From JAJECS01 sp965243625 (GTDB lineage Bacteria; Chloroflexota; UBA11872): DNA of 64,000 bases. The translations under genes and the position numbers were made by a program. Below the pieces are notes generated by a model that worked only from the letters and a program-made list of their open reading frames with translations, was not told the origin of the DNA and made no database searches. The stretch covers positions 2,480,001 through 2,544,000 of the forward strand of contig CBDEVI010000002.1 of NCBI GenBank assembly GCA_965243625.1, in the 5' to 3' direction. Below are positions 52,869 through 61,811 of this stretch, piece by piece (the stretch's first letter is position 1; every line of letters begins with the position of its first letter).

Positions 52869-53879
52869 CTAGAACGCAACGAGCTCCTTGAACTCGGCGT
52901 AACGGGCTTCCACATCCTCGCGCGTAACCGCGGCCAGGCGCTCGACGCCGAACGCCTCAACTGTAAACGACGCCGCGACGCTGCCATAAACGATTGCCCG
53001 CCGCAGGTCGGCGTGCTCCTGCCCCCTAGCAGGGGGAGGATTGGCCAGGGGGTCATCAAGCCCGGCCCCCTCTCCCCTTGCGGGAGAGGGTTGGGGTGAG
53101 GGGTCGTCCCCACCGCCACCTCCGCGCCCCCCGCCGAAGGCCCCCGCCTCGGCCAAACTGCCGAGCATGGCGCCGGCAAACGCGTCGCCCGCGCCCGTCG
53201 GATCCACCACCTCGGGCAGCGGATAGCCGGGCGCGGAGAACCACTCGCCGCCGTGCGCCAGCACCGCGCCGTACTCGCCCAGCTTCACGGCCACGGCTTG
53301 CGGGCCGAGCGCCAGGATGGGCCCAACCGCCTTCGGCACTCGGGTCTCGCGGCTGAACATCCGCGCTTCCTGGTCGTTGAGCACCACCAGCGCGCTGCGG
53401 CGAAACACCTCGGCCAGCTCGTCCGACTGGCCGCGAATCCAGTGGTCCATCGAGTCGGTGGCCACATACGCCGCCGGGTCGAGCTGCTCCATGACGCTCA
53501 GCTGGATTCCGGGCTCGATATTGCCGACGAAGATGTAGTCCGCGTTCGTCGCGGGGATGCGCGGGGTGAACTCGGTGACGACGTTCAGCTCCACAAACTC
53601 CGTGTCGCGCGTGTTGAGGTCCTCGTGATAGCGCCCGCCCCAGCGGAACGTCTCGCCCTCCACCACGTCGAGACCGGCCAGGTCGACGCCGTGGCCTTCC
53701 AGCAGCTGCCGATGGGCTTCCGGAAAGTCCGTGCCCACCACGCTCACCAGCGCGGTTGGGGCAAAAAGCCGCGCCGCCAGCGCGGCATAGGTCCCCGATC
53801 CGCCCAGGACCCGAGTGACCTGTCCCGCCGGCGCCACGATGTCGTCGATGCCGACGGTGCCGACGATAACGACGCTCAC
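52869..53879 (-). CDS. PfkB-family kinase interrupted in frame by a dispersed repeat
   Basis: 336 residues from a GTG (VSVVIVGTVGIDD); the open frame further upstream is repeat DNA. The N-terminal GGSGTYAALAARLF and the active-site VDPTGAGDAFAGAML are those of PfkB/adenosine-kinase-like enzymes. Between GSLAEAGAFGG and LRRAIVYGSVAASF there is a foreign stretch of about 43 residues (GGGRGGGGGDDPSPQPSPAR...) translated from two hairpin repeats. It lies in a surface region after the active site, so function may be kept. In this SAM cluster it might phosphorylate adenosine or methylthioribose; that is inference. Confidence 0.82.
   Translation of the reverse strand: MSVVIVGTVGIDDIVAPAGQVTRVLGGSGTYAALAARLFAPTALVSVVGTDFPEAHRQLLEGHGVDLAGLDVVEGETFRWGGRYHEDLNTRDTEFVELNVVTEFTPRIPATNADYIFVGNIEPGIQLSVMEQLDPAAYVATDSMDHWIRGQSDELAEVFRRSALVVLNDQEARMFSRETRVPKAVGPILALGPQAVAVKLGEYGAVLAHGGEWFSAPGYPLPEVVDPTGAGDAFAGAMLGSLAEAGAFGGGRGGGGGDDPSPQPSPARGEGAGLDDPLANPPPARGQEHADLRRAIVYGSVAASFTVEAFGVERLAAVTREDVEARYAEFKELVAF
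53021..53104. repeat. Two hairpin repeats inserted inside a coding sequence
   Basis: GCCCCCTAGCAGGGGGAGGA (53021-53055 in full) and the adjacent GCCCCCTCTCCCCTTGCGGG with AGAGGGTTGGGGTGAGGGG (53066-53104). Both match intergenic copies, yet here they are read in frame within the PfkB kinase gene. Confidence 0.85.
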
Positions 53880-53890
53880 GACGGGGCCAA

Positions 53891-53977
53891 TTCCCTTCCC
53901 CCTTGAGTGGGAGGGCTGGGGTGAAAGGCGGTCCGGTCCGTCCCCCTCTCCCTTGGGGAGAGGGCTGGGGTGAGGGG
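53891..53977. repeat. Two hairpin repeats upstream of the PfkB kinase
   Basis: CCCTTCCCCCTTGAGTGGGA with GGGCTGGGGTGAAAGG at 53891-53929, and TCCCCCTCTCCCTTGGGGAG with AGGGCTGGGGTGAGGGG at 53941-53977, in the gap between mtnP and the kinase. Confidence 0.78.
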
Positions 53978-54009
53978 ATTGGTCCCCACCACACACGCCT
54001 GCGGGTCGT

Positions 54010-54896
54010 TCACAGATACCGCTCCACCAGCAGCGCCACCCGCTCCCGGACCTGGGGGTCGATGGCCTCCGGCGCGGTGATGATGCCCGCGGCGAGCGCC
54101 GAGCCGCACTCGCAGTCGCGCGGCTGCCGCACCGCCGCCGGAATTGCCGTGCGCACCGCCCGCAGCGCCAGCTCGGCGTTCGCCATGAGGTTTTGCACCA
54201 CCATGGCGGCCGTCACCGGCTCCTCGCTCTCGTGCCAGACGTCGTAGTCGGTGACCATGGCCATGACGCCGTAGCAAAGCTCGGCCTCGCGGGCCAGCCG
54301 CGCCTCGGGCAGCGCGGTCATGCCGATCACGTCCACGCCCCACGAGCGGTACAGCTCGGACTCGGCGCGGGTGGAGAACTGCGGCCCTTCGATGCAAACG
54401 TAGGCGCCGCCCCGATGGACGTTGCCCCCGGCACCCGCCACCGCCTCGGCCAGCACGCTCCGAACGTGCGGGCACAGGGGATCGGCCATCCCCACGTGCA
54501 CGACCAATCCCGGCTCATCAAAGAACGTGGAGGGCCGCACGCGCGTGCGGTCGATGAGCTGGTCGGGAATCACCACGTCCAGCGGCGGGATGCGCTCGCG
54601 CATGCTCCCGACGGCGCTCACGGCCAGCACCCACTCGACGCCCAGCGACTTGAGCGCCCAGATGTTGGCGCGCACGTTGAGCGCGGTGGGCGAAATCCGG
54701 TGACCCCGGCCATGGCGCGGCAGGAAAGCCACCTCCACCCCGTCGAGCACGCCCACGACCAGGTTGTCGCTCGGAGCGCCGAACGGCGTGTCGATCTCGA
54801 CCTCGCGGCGGTCCTCCAGGCCCGGCATCTGATAAAACCCGCTGCCGCCGATGACTCCGACGCGGGCGCGCGCGTCTCCACCGACCACGCCGGCCA

Positions 54897-54897
<1 letters not shown>
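54010..54897 (-). CDS. mtnP: S-methyl-5'-thioadenosine phosphorylase
   Basis: 295 residues from a GTG whose first base is the last base region of the mtnA stop (TAGTG). VGVIGGSGFYQMPGLED is the phosphate-binding start; GAYVCIEGPQFSTRAES and the segment TALPEARLAREAELCYGVMAMVTDYDVWH are the PNP/MTAP family signature and base-binding region. It phosphorolyses methylthioadenosine to adenine and methylthioribose-1-phosphate, the next step being MtnA encoded directly upstream. About 30 extra residues at the C-terminus (CECGSALAAG...) contain a Cys pair, as in many bacterial MTAPs. Confidence 0.9.
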
Positions 54898-55952
<1,055 letters not shown>

Positions 55953-56021
55953 GAGGCGGGCACCTCGGGCAACGGCCCGCGAGTATAGCCATGGGGCCAA
56001 TCCGCGCCGCCGCCGATCTCC

Positions 56022-56050
56022 GGTAGGGGCGGCCCTTGTGGCCGCCCGGC
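56022..56050. repeat. GTAGGGGCG-type repeat
   Basis: GGTAGGGGCGGCCCTTGTGG followed by CCGCCCGGC; the GGCGGCC...GGCCGCC hairpin is the same as the terminator at 36314 but without a T-run. Confidence 0.72.
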
Positions 56051-56097
56051 GCGGCGCCCCGAGGGCGTCCCCGCGGGGGCACCGCTATGGGCCGTGC

Positions 56098-56616
56098 CTA
56101 GTCCAACCCGCGCCTTTTCCGTGCGGCTTCGTAGACGTCAAGGCCGATCTCGCCGCGGGCAAAGCGCGCCTCGATGGACTGGAACGCGTCCACCGGCGCG
56201 GCCATGGACGGCGCGAGGTCGGGGCTGGGCTCGGTCGCGCGGGCCTCGGCCAGCCGCTGCCGCGCGGCCGCTTGCGACGGGGCGTCCGCCGGACCCTCCA
56301 CATACTCGTCGCCCTGCGGCGCGTCGGATTCCGGCGGTGCGTCGGCGGGTGGCGCGGCGAGCTTGTCCTTGAGCCAGCGGCCAACCTCGGCCGGGTCGGC
56401 GTCGGCCACCCAGGCCGTGATCTCCTCGTCCGAGGCCGCGGCGGCCGTCTGCGAGCGCAGCCGCTCCCGATGGACCTCCCGGTCCTTCTTCGACTGCCAG
56501 CGCCGCTCGATCGCGTCGACGCGGGCGGCGACCTCTCGATCGACCGCGGCTTCGAAGTCCTGCGGCGTCTCCTCGACAGGTTCCTGGGCGGCCGGTTCGG
56601 TGGCGTGATCGGTCAT
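56098..56616 (-). CDS. Acidic hypothetical protein with C-terminal SHOCT-like motif
   Basis: 172 residues from MTDHATEPAA. The N-terminal half is a charged, probably coiled helix (AAVDREVAARVDAIERRWQSKKDREVHRERLRS); the middle is Pro/Ala/Asp-rich and likely disordered. The end DAFQSIEARFARGEIGLDVYEAARKRRGLD looks like a SHOCT-type short domain, which often mediates oligomerisation. No enzyme motif is present. It is 10 bases downstream of the zinc-ribbon gene and is the last gene of that unit. Scaffold or phage-structural roles are possible but unproven. Confidence 0.6.
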   Translation of the reverse strand: MTDHATEPAAQEPVEETPQDFEAAVDREVAARVDAIERRWQSKKDREVHRERLRSQTAAAASDEEITAWVADADPAEVGRWLKDKLAAPPADAPPESDAPQGDEYVEGPADAPSQAAARQRLAEARATEPSPDLAPSMAAPVDAFQSIEARFARGEIGLDVYEAARKRRGLD

Positions 56617-56626
56617 GGATTCTCCT

Positions 56627-57349
56627 TTAGGCAACGGCTTGGGCGCGGACGGCGTAGCCCGCGGCCGACAGGGCGGATTCAAGCTGACGCTCCGGGTCGA
56701 GCTCGTCGGCAAGGGTGACGGCGTGACCCAGGCGCGCGGCGAACATCAGCGCGTCGGTGGTGCGCGCGGCGTAGGCCTCGTGGAGGCGCGCGACCCAGCG
56801 GGACAGCTCCCCAACCAGCGCCGGCGGCGCCCCTCGCAGCAGGGTCTGCCACTCCGCGTCCAGGGCCTGGACATCGACGCCCGACGCCAGTCGACCGGCG
56901 CGCTGATAGCCCTCGCTGACCATCAGCGTGAGCAGGTCGTCGCGCGTGGCGACCCGGCAATGGTCCCACTGCGCATCGCCGGTCGGCGCGGGATGCGGGC
57001 AGGTGGCGGCGAGACACCCGGCGGACCATTGGCTGCCCGGCGATCCGCAACGCGGGCAGTGCCAGTGGCCTTGCAGCAACAGCCCCCGCGCCAGCGCCTC
57101 GTCGTCGAACGCCTGGCTGATGTAGCGGCGGATGCCCGGCGCTACGCGGGCATCGGTCACGGCGCCCATGACCTGGCTCACCCAGGCATGCTCGAAGCGC
57201 TCGAACTCGGTGACGCCAACGCCCTCGCGCGTTTGCTCCATGGCCGCACGCAGCGCCCGCGTCGGCACCGCGTAACGGGCCTTGTCGGCGTGTCCTTCCG
57301 ATTGGGCGGTGATGACGGCCGCGGCGCCGTCGATCTGCACGTCGAGCAC
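56627..57349 (-). CDS. Zinc-ribbon-containing hypothetical protein under XRE-linked promoter
   Basis: 240 residues from a GTG with AAGGAG about 6 bases upstream; an earlier ATG (57444) would lie between the promoter elements. The centre has HWHCPRCGSPGSQW, then SAGCLAATCPHP, forming a zinc-ribbon-like set of four Cys with extra His and a later DHC. Flanking parts are mostly helical (FEHAWVSQVMGAVTDARV; LVGELSRWVARLHEAY). No family is recognised. The unit is transcribed from a strong promoter that faces the XRE gene, so it is probably the target of that regulator. Confidence 0.65.
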   Translation of the reverse strand: MLDVQIDGAAAVITAQSEGHADKARYAVPTRALRAAMEQTREGVGVTEFERFEHAWVSQVMGAVTDARVAPGIRRYISQAFDDEALARGLLLQGHWHCPRCGSPGSQWSAGCLAATCPHPAPTGDAQWDHCRVATRDDLLTLMVSEGYQRAGRLASGVDVQALDAEWQTLLRGAPPALVGELSRWVARLHEAYAARTTDALMFAARLGHAVTLADELDPERQLESALSAAGYAVRAQAVA

Positions 57350-57425
57350 GCGATCTCCTTCGCGAGTGAAGCCGGCCCGTCGCCCGTTCCTGTGGACTTG
57401 ACCACGCCCGGCGCTGTACACGCTT

Positions 57426-57454
57426 AGAGTACGCCCGCGCTCATGCATTGTCAA
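57426..57454 (-). promoter_or_regulatory. Strong sigma-70 promoter of the zinc-ribbon unit
   Basis: On the minus strand, a perfect TTGACA (57454-57449) and TACTCT (57431-57426) are separated by 17 bases. The transcript would start near 57419, giving a leader of about 70 bases before the GTG. Confidence 0.8.
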
Positions 57455-57463
57455 CCATTCGCG

Positions 57464-57469
57464 TACAAT
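57464..57469 (+). promoter_or_regulatory. -10 element of a probably leaderless XRE transcript
   Basis: TACAAT ends 6 bases before the ATG at 57476, so transcription should start at or next to the start codon. No ribosome site is present. Both divergent -10 boxes are preceded by GCG (GCGTACTCT and GCGTACAAT), forming an inverted pair GTACGC (57429-57434) and GCGTAC (57461-57466). Confidence 0.6.
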
Positions 57470-57475
57470 GTCCCC

Positions 57476-57997
57476 ATGGCAGGCGCAGAGGCTGGGCTGC
57501 GGTTTCCCGAGGCATTGCGCCGCGCCCGCTTGGCGCGCGGGATGTCCTACCGGGACCTGGCGGCGCACTGCGGACTGTCCCACTCCTTTCTGAGCCATAT
57601 CGAGAAGGGCGAGCGCCGCCCGCCGCGCATGGCGCACGTCATGGCCATCGCCACCGCCCTCGACACGGTCACCCCCGCGTTTCTGCTCGCCGCGCTGGCG
57701 GACCGCCTGGGCACCGAGGTGGCGCAGCTTGTCACGCATCTGGTCCAGGCCTCGGCCGACGGCGACCCGCTGCCCGGCGCGCTGATGGAGATCGGCAGCG
57801 CGGACGCGATCGAGGCGCTGGCCACGGCAGCCTCCCAGCCGGACGGCGAAGCCCGGTTGCGGCGGCTCCTGGCCTTTGCCGATCTACAGTTCGACGCCGA
57901 CGTGCTGCGCGTGGGCTTCGGCGACGCCGCCAATCCCGTGGTCCTGAGCGTGGTCGGCCCGGCGGATCCAGCCGCGGGATCCGAGTGCTCCGACTAG
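57476..57997 (+). CDS. XRE-family transcriptional regulator, probably leaderless
   Basis: 173 residues from MAGAEAGLRF. The N-terminal helix-turn-helix (about residues 8-65) contains MSYRDLAAHCGLSHSFLSHIEKGERRPP, a textbook XRE motif. The C-terminal 100 residues are helical (LVTHLVQASADGD, AIEALATAASQ, LLAFADLQFDADVLRVGF) and may sense a signal or dimerise. It is divergent from the zinc-ribbon unit with overlapping promoter elements, an arrangement typical of a repressor and its target. Confidence 0.85.
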   Translation: MAGAEAGLRFPEALRRARLARGMSYRDLAAHCGLSHSFLSHIEKGERRPPRMAHVMAIATALDTVTPAFLLAALADRLGTEVAQLVTHLVQASADGDPLPGALMEIGSADAIEALATAASQPDGEARLRRLLAFADLQFDADVLRVGFGDAANPVVLSVVGPADPAAGSECSD

Positions 57998-58043
57998 CCC
58001 GGTCGCAACGCTTGGTCCGCCCGACCCGCGGCCTCCCCGCCGC

Positions 58044-59027
58044 ATGACCGCCGACCAGCCTCCCTCGTCATCCCCCTGCTGCGCCCCGCAGCCTTCGACT
58101 CGGCCGGCGAGTCCGACCCCCTCTCCCCTAGTGGAAGAGGGCTGGGGTGAGGGGAAATCCGGCGCCCCGCCCCCGGAAAACCCCGTCCGCCTGCCCGGCG
58201 GCTCGTTCCTGATGGGCTCCAACGACCCCGCCGGCTTTCCGGAGGACGGCGAAGGCCCCGTCCGCCGGGTGTCGGTGAGCGCCTTTCGCGTCGGCGCCTG
58301 CGCCGTGACCAACGCCCAGTTCGCCGCCTTCGTCGACGCGACTCAGCACGTCACCGACGCCGAGCGCTTCGGCTGGTCCTTCGTCTTCCACCTGCTCGTG
58401 TCCGAGGACGTCCAGCGGCGGCACCCCCAGCGCCCCGAAGCCACGCCCTGGTGGGTGCCGGTCAGCGGCGCCACCTGGCGGCGCCCCGAAGGCCCCGGAA
58501 GCTCGCTCGACGGCCGGCAGACGCACCCCGTGGTGCATGTGTCCTGGCGCGACGCCGCGGCCTTCGCCGCCTGGGCCGGCGCTCGCCTGCCGACGGAGGC
58601 CGAGTGGGAATACGCCGCGCGGGGCGGCCTGGAGCAGCGGCGCTATCCCTGGGGCGACGCGCTCACCCCCCGCCGGCAGCACCGCTGCAACATCTGGCAG
58701 GGCGAGTTTCCGCGGCGCAACACGCTCGGCGACGGATTCCTCGCCACCGCGCCGGTGGACGCCTACCGACCGAACCGCTACGGCCTGTTCAACACCGCGG
58801 GCAACGTGTGGGAGTGGTGCAGCGACTGGTTCCACCCCACGTTTCACGTCCAGGGCCCGCGCGAGAACCCCGCGGGCCCGCCCACCGGCACCGCCCGCGT
58901 GTTGCGCGGCGGCTCGTACCTGTGCCACCGCTCCTATTGCAACCGCTATCGCGTCGCCGCGCGCAGCGCCAACACGCCGGACAGCTCGGCAGGGAACGTC
59001 GGCTTTCGCTGCGTCTGGCCGTCGTGA
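58044..59027 (+). CDS. Formylglycine-generating enzyme family protein
   Basis: 327 residues. The C-terminal GGSYLCHRSYCNRYRVAAR contains the two copper-binding/catalytic cysteines (Cys294 and Cys299) that mark true FGE rather than generic SUMF1-fold proteins. LPGGSFLMGSNDPAGF, VVHVSWRDAAAFAAWAGARLPTEAEWEYAARGG and NTAGNVWEWCSDWF are the fold signatures. It oxidises a Cys of sulfatases to formylglycine. The N-terminal SPCCAPQPS resembles the usual FGE start, but a hairpin repeat (residues about 25-37, TPSPLVEEGWGEG) separates it from the core. No sulfatase is in the window. Confidence 0.88.
   Translation: MTADQPPSSSPCCAPQPSTRPASPTPSPLVEEGWGEGKSGAPPPENPVRLPGGSFLMGSNDPAGFPEDGEGPVRRVSVSAFRVGACAVTNAQFAAFVDATQHVTDAERFGWSFVFHLLVSEDVQRRHPQRPEATPWWVPVSGATWRRPEGPGSSLDGRQTHPVVHVSWRDAAAFAAWAGARLPTEAEWEYAARGGLEQRRYPWGDALTPRRQHRCNIWQGEFPRRNTLGDGFLATAPVDAYRPNRYGLFNTAGNVWEWCSDWFHPTFHVQGPRENPAGPPTGTARVLRGGSYLCHRSYCNRYRVAARSANTPDSSAGNVGFRCVWPS
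58116..58154. repeat. Hairpin repeat inside the FGE coding sequence
   Basis: ACCCCCTCTCCCCTAGTGGA followed by AGAGGGCTGGGGTGAGGGG; it is the CCCTCTCCC family, read in frame near the N-terminus of the formylglycine-generating enzyme. Confidence 0.8.
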
Positions 59028-59665
59028 CGTCAGCCGAGCCGCCGGCCTTGGGCCAGATCGTCATCCTCAACGGCGCCCCGCGGTCCGGCAAATCCAGCAT
59101 CGCCACCGTGATCCAGGACGCCTTCGACGGACCGTGGCTGAACCTGGGCGTGGACGGCCACATGTCGGGCGTCATGCCGCCACGATATTCGCCGGGGATC
59201 GGGCTGCGCCCCGGCGGCGAGCGCCCGGACCTCGAGCCGCTCGTCGTGCGGTTCTACGCCGCGCTCTACGAGTCCATCGCCGCCCACAGCCGCCTGGGAT
59301 TGAACGTCGTATCGGACTTCGGCCACCACGACGGCTTCGCCGTGCCGCGGGAGATCCTGCCCGACTGCGCCCGGCGACTGCACGGCCTGCCAGTTCTCCT
59401 TGTCGGCGTGCGCTGTCCGATCGAGGTCATCCTCGAGCGCCGTCGCGCCACGGGTTGGGGCGAGAGCGGTTCGGACGGATTCTCCGAGTCAGGCGCCGAA
59501 CGCTGGCAGCGCGAGGTCCACACGCCGGGAATCTACGACCTCGAAGTCGACACGTCCGTGATGAGCCCGCAGGAGTGCGCCCAGGCCATCCGCCGGCGCC
59601 TGGACACCGGCCCGCCGCCCACGGCCATGCAGCGGCTCGCCGCCATGTCCTCGGGGCCGCCGTGA
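59024..59665 (+). CDS. Chloramphenicol phosphotransferase-like P-loop kinase
   Basis: 213 residues from a GTG overlapping the FGE stop (GTGA). Walker A is NGAPRSGKSSI, followed by LGVDGHMSGVMPPRYSPG and VVSDFGHHDGF, the pattern of the CPT family. VGVRCPIEVILERRRATGW provides the Arg-rich lid. In Streptomyces this family phosphorylates chloramphenicol; most members act on unknown hydroxyl compounds. The C-terminus is Pro-rich. Its coupling to an FGE is unusual and without an evident functional link. Confidence 0.8.
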   Translation: MTSAEPPALGQIVILNGAPRSGKSSIATVIQDAFDGPWLNLGVDGHMSGVMPPRYSPGIGLRPGGERPDLEPLVVRFYAALYESIAAHSRLGLNVVSDFGHHDGFAVPREILPDCARRLHGLPVLLVGVRCPIEVILERRRATGWGESGSDGFSESGAERWQREVHTPGIYDLEVDTSVMSPQECAQAIRRRLDTGPPPTAMQRLAAMSSGPP

Positions 59666-59731
59666 GTCCGGCGGGCGATGCGATGCTGGCGCAGAGTTTG
59701 GAAATCACGGCAGACCAGGGGGAACGCGGCT

Positions 59732-60478
59732 ATGACAGCTGAGAATAACGGCGTGCTGGCGGGCCAGACGGCGATCGTTACCGGAGGAAATCGCGGCATC
59801 GGCAAGGGCATTGCGCGCGCGTTCGCCATGGCCGGCGCCGATGTGCTGGTCACCGCGCGCGACACGGAGCTGCTCGCGGCGACCGTCGCCGAGCTCGAGG
59901 CCTACGGCGGCGTGGTGGTGGGCGTCCCGTCGGACGTGCAGGTCGAAGCGGACGTCGACCGGGTCTTCGCCGAGGCCGCCGCTCGCTTCGAGCGGCTGGA
60001 CGTTCTGGTCAACAACGCGGGGCTTTCGCTGCCGGCGCCGCTGCACGAGCACGAGCTCGACACCTGGCAAACGGTTATTGGGACCAATCTCACGGGAGCG
60101 TTCCTCTGCACCCGGGCGGCCATGCGCCTGATGCGCCCGCAGGGTCGCGGACGCATCATCAACATCGCCAGCATCTCGGCGCAGCGTGTGCGCCCCGAGT
60201 CCGCCGCCTACAGCGCCAGCAAATTCGGGCTGTGGGGGCTCACGCAGGTCACCTCGCTCGAAGGCCGCGACCACGGCATCTCCGCCTGCTGCATTAACCC
60301 GGGCAATACGCGCGTGGAGCGGCGGGAAGAGGTTGACATCGACGAGAACCGCGAGCCGATGATGGGCGTCGAGTCCGTGGCCCAGGTCGCGGTGACCATG
60401 GCGTCGCTGCCGCCGCACGTGCAACTGCTGGAGGCCACGGTGCTGCCGCTCCAGCAACCGTTCATCGGCAGGGGCTAA
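59732..60478 (+). CDS. SDR family oxidoreductase
   Basis: 248 residues from MTAENNG, selected by AGGGGGAA about 9 bases upstream. TGGNRGIGKGIARAF is the cofactor loop, NNAGLSLP the strand 4 motif, and Ser in NIASISAQ with YSASK complete the active site. VTARD after strand 2 (small and Arg) suggests NADP. The C-terminus lacks the usual DGG and ends in VLPLQQPFIGRG, so it is a somewhat divergent FabG-like enzyme of unknown substrate. Confidence 0.86.
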   Translation: MTAENNGVLAGQTAIVTGGNRGIGKGIARAFAMAGADVLVTARDTELLAATVAELEAYGGVVVGVPSDVQVEADVDRVFAEAAARFERLDVLVNNAGLSLPAPLHEHELDTWQTVIGTNLTGAFLCTRAAMRLMRPQGRGRIINIASISAQRVRPESAAYSASKFGLWGLTQVTSLEGRDHGISACCINPGNTRVERREEVDIDENREPMMGVESVAQVAVTMASLPPHVQLLEATVLPLQQPFIGRG

Positions 60479-60507
60479 CGCCGAATCGCCGTGCCGGAAC
60501 GGTCCTG

Positions 60508-60546
60508 CTCCCTCTCCCTAGCAGGGGACGGATGGGGAGGGGGTCC
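60508..60546. repeat. CCCTCTCCC-type hairpin repeat
   Basis: CTCCCTCTCCCTAGCAGGGG with ACGGATGGGGAGGGGGTCC, between the SDR gene and the convergent small membrane protein. Confidence 0.7.
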
Positions 60547-60623
60547 TCCGAGGCTCGGACGCGCGCCATAGGCCAAGGCCGCAAACGCCTCATTCCTCGA
60601 GGAAGGCGCCCCGCGGCGGTTTG

Positions 60624-60923
60624 CTAAATCACCACCGACGTCACGACCAACCCCACGATCAGCACTGCCAGAATGGTCAGGCTCCAGGCCAGGTCGCGGC
60701 GGAGAAACGGCAGCCCCGGCAACTCCGTCGTCTCGCCGCGGGGCGGTCGTGCCACCACCTCCACCGGCGCGTCATCCGCTGTTGCGGGGATCACGGTCGC
60801 CGGTATACGACGCACGGGGTCCCGCCGCCGTCGGCGTGTCGAGCGTCGTCGCGCGCCCACGCGCCTTACCCGCCCCCTGCCGCCGGAGAAGGCACCCGCT
60901 TCATGCTCAGCCACACCGCGCAA
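60624..60923 (-). CDS. Small Arg-rich protein with one C-terminal membrane segment
   Basis: 99 residues from a TTG; a GTG four codons later is possible. The N-terminal 45 residues are strongly basic (VGARRRSTRRRRRDPVRRIP), followed by a short linker and a C-terminal hydrophobic helix (WSLTILAVLIVGLVVTSVVI). This is a tail-anchored topology with a basic head that could bind DNA or the membrane surface. It is the next gene after parB with parS in between. No family is recognised. Confidence 0.5.
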   Translation of the reverse strand: MRGVAEHEAGAFSGGRGRVRRVGARRRSTRRRRRDPVRRIPATVIPATADDAPVEVVARPPRGETTELPGLPFLRRDLAWSLTILAVLIVGLVVTSVVI

Positions 60924-60939
60924 TGTTTCACGTGAAACA
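60924..60939. promoter_or_regulatory. parS centromere site
   Basis: TGTTTCACGTGAAACA is an exact 16-bp match to the classical bacterial parS consensus. It lies 3 bases beyond the parB stop codon. ParB loads here as a CTP-dependent clamp and spreads on neighbouring DNA. Confidence 0.95.
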
Positions 60940-60941
60940 TC

Positions 60942-61811
60942 CTAGGCCACCGTCAGCCGGTCGATGAGCTGCGCCAACTCTTCCTCGCTGTAGTACTCCA
61001 GGACGATTCGGCCCCGTCGTTCACCGCCCCGCAACCGCACCCGCGTGCCCAGGTTGCGCTGGATCCGTTCCAGCACGCTGCCGACTTCTCGGTTCCACGC
61101 AATCTCCGCTTCCGTCGGGCTCCTGCTCGCCGGCGTCTCCTGCGACCGATCCTCTCCTTCTCCGCCCGCCGCCCATCGCTCCGCTTCCCGGACCGACAGC
61201 CCATCGTTCTTGATCGCCGCGAGCAGCCGCCTGCGCGCCGCCACATCGGCCACGCTCAGCAACGCCCGTGCATGACCCTCGCTGATCTCGCCCGCACGCA
61301 GCGCATCCAGCGACGCCTCATCGAGATTAAGGAGCCGCAGGGCATTCGCCACCGACGACCGGCTCACGCCCAATGCCTCCGCCACCCCTTCCTGGGTCAG
61401 CTCGAACTCCTCCAGCATTACGCGGTAGGCCTGCGAGCGATCCAGCGGATCCAGGTCCGTCCGCTGCAGATTCTCCACCAGCGCCAGCTCCAGCTGCCGG
61501 CGGTCGTCCACCGTCACAATCGTCGCCGGCACCTCGCGCAGACCTGCCAACCTCGCCGCCCGCCAGCGGCGCTCGCCTGCTACTAGGTAGTAGCGACCCG
61601 GGTGATCGTCGCGCGCGCTGACCATGACTGGCTGCAGCACCCCATGCCGCCGAATCGACGCCGTCAACCCCTCGAGATCGCCGTCGCCGATCCCCTGCCG
61701 CGGCTGCCGCGGGTTCGGCTCGATGCTGCTCAGCGGCACCGACCGCCGGGCGCCGAGCGTGTCGGCGAACACGTTTTCGAGCCCGCGCCCAAGCGCCCGT
61801 CTAGTCGCCAC
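60942..61811 (-). CDS. parB: Chromosome-partitioning protein ParB
   Basis: 289 residues from a GTG that overlaps the parA stop. ALGRGLENVF is the N-terminal ParA-interacting motif; IEPNPRQPRQ and AGERRWRAARLAGLREVPA form the CTP-binding ParB core, and LTQEGVAEALGVSRSSVANALRLLNL the parS-binding helix-turn-helix. The C-terminal dimerisation region (VLEYYSEEELAQLIDRL) is present. It binds the parS just downstream, and with ParA segregates the origin. Confidence 0.95.
   Translation of the reverse strand: MATRRALGRGLENVFADTLGARRSVPLSSIEPNPRQPRQGIGDGDLEGLTASIRRHGVLQPVMVSARDDHPGRYYLVAGERRWRAARLAGLREVPATIVTVDDRRQLELALVENLQRTDLDPLDRSQAYRVMLEEFELTQEGVAEALGVSRSSVANALRLLNLDEASLDALRAGEISEGHARALLSVADVAARRRLLAAIKNDGLSVREAERWAAGGEGEDRSQETPASRSPTEAEIAWNREVGSVLERIQRNLGTRVRLRGGERRGRIVLEYYSEEELAQLIDRLTVA

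Noticed and set aside
51419..53977. Repeated hairpins considered as a CRISPR array
   Set aside because: Copies are irregularly spaced, differ in sequence, occur across 50 kb and even inside genes; there are no spacers and no cas genes.
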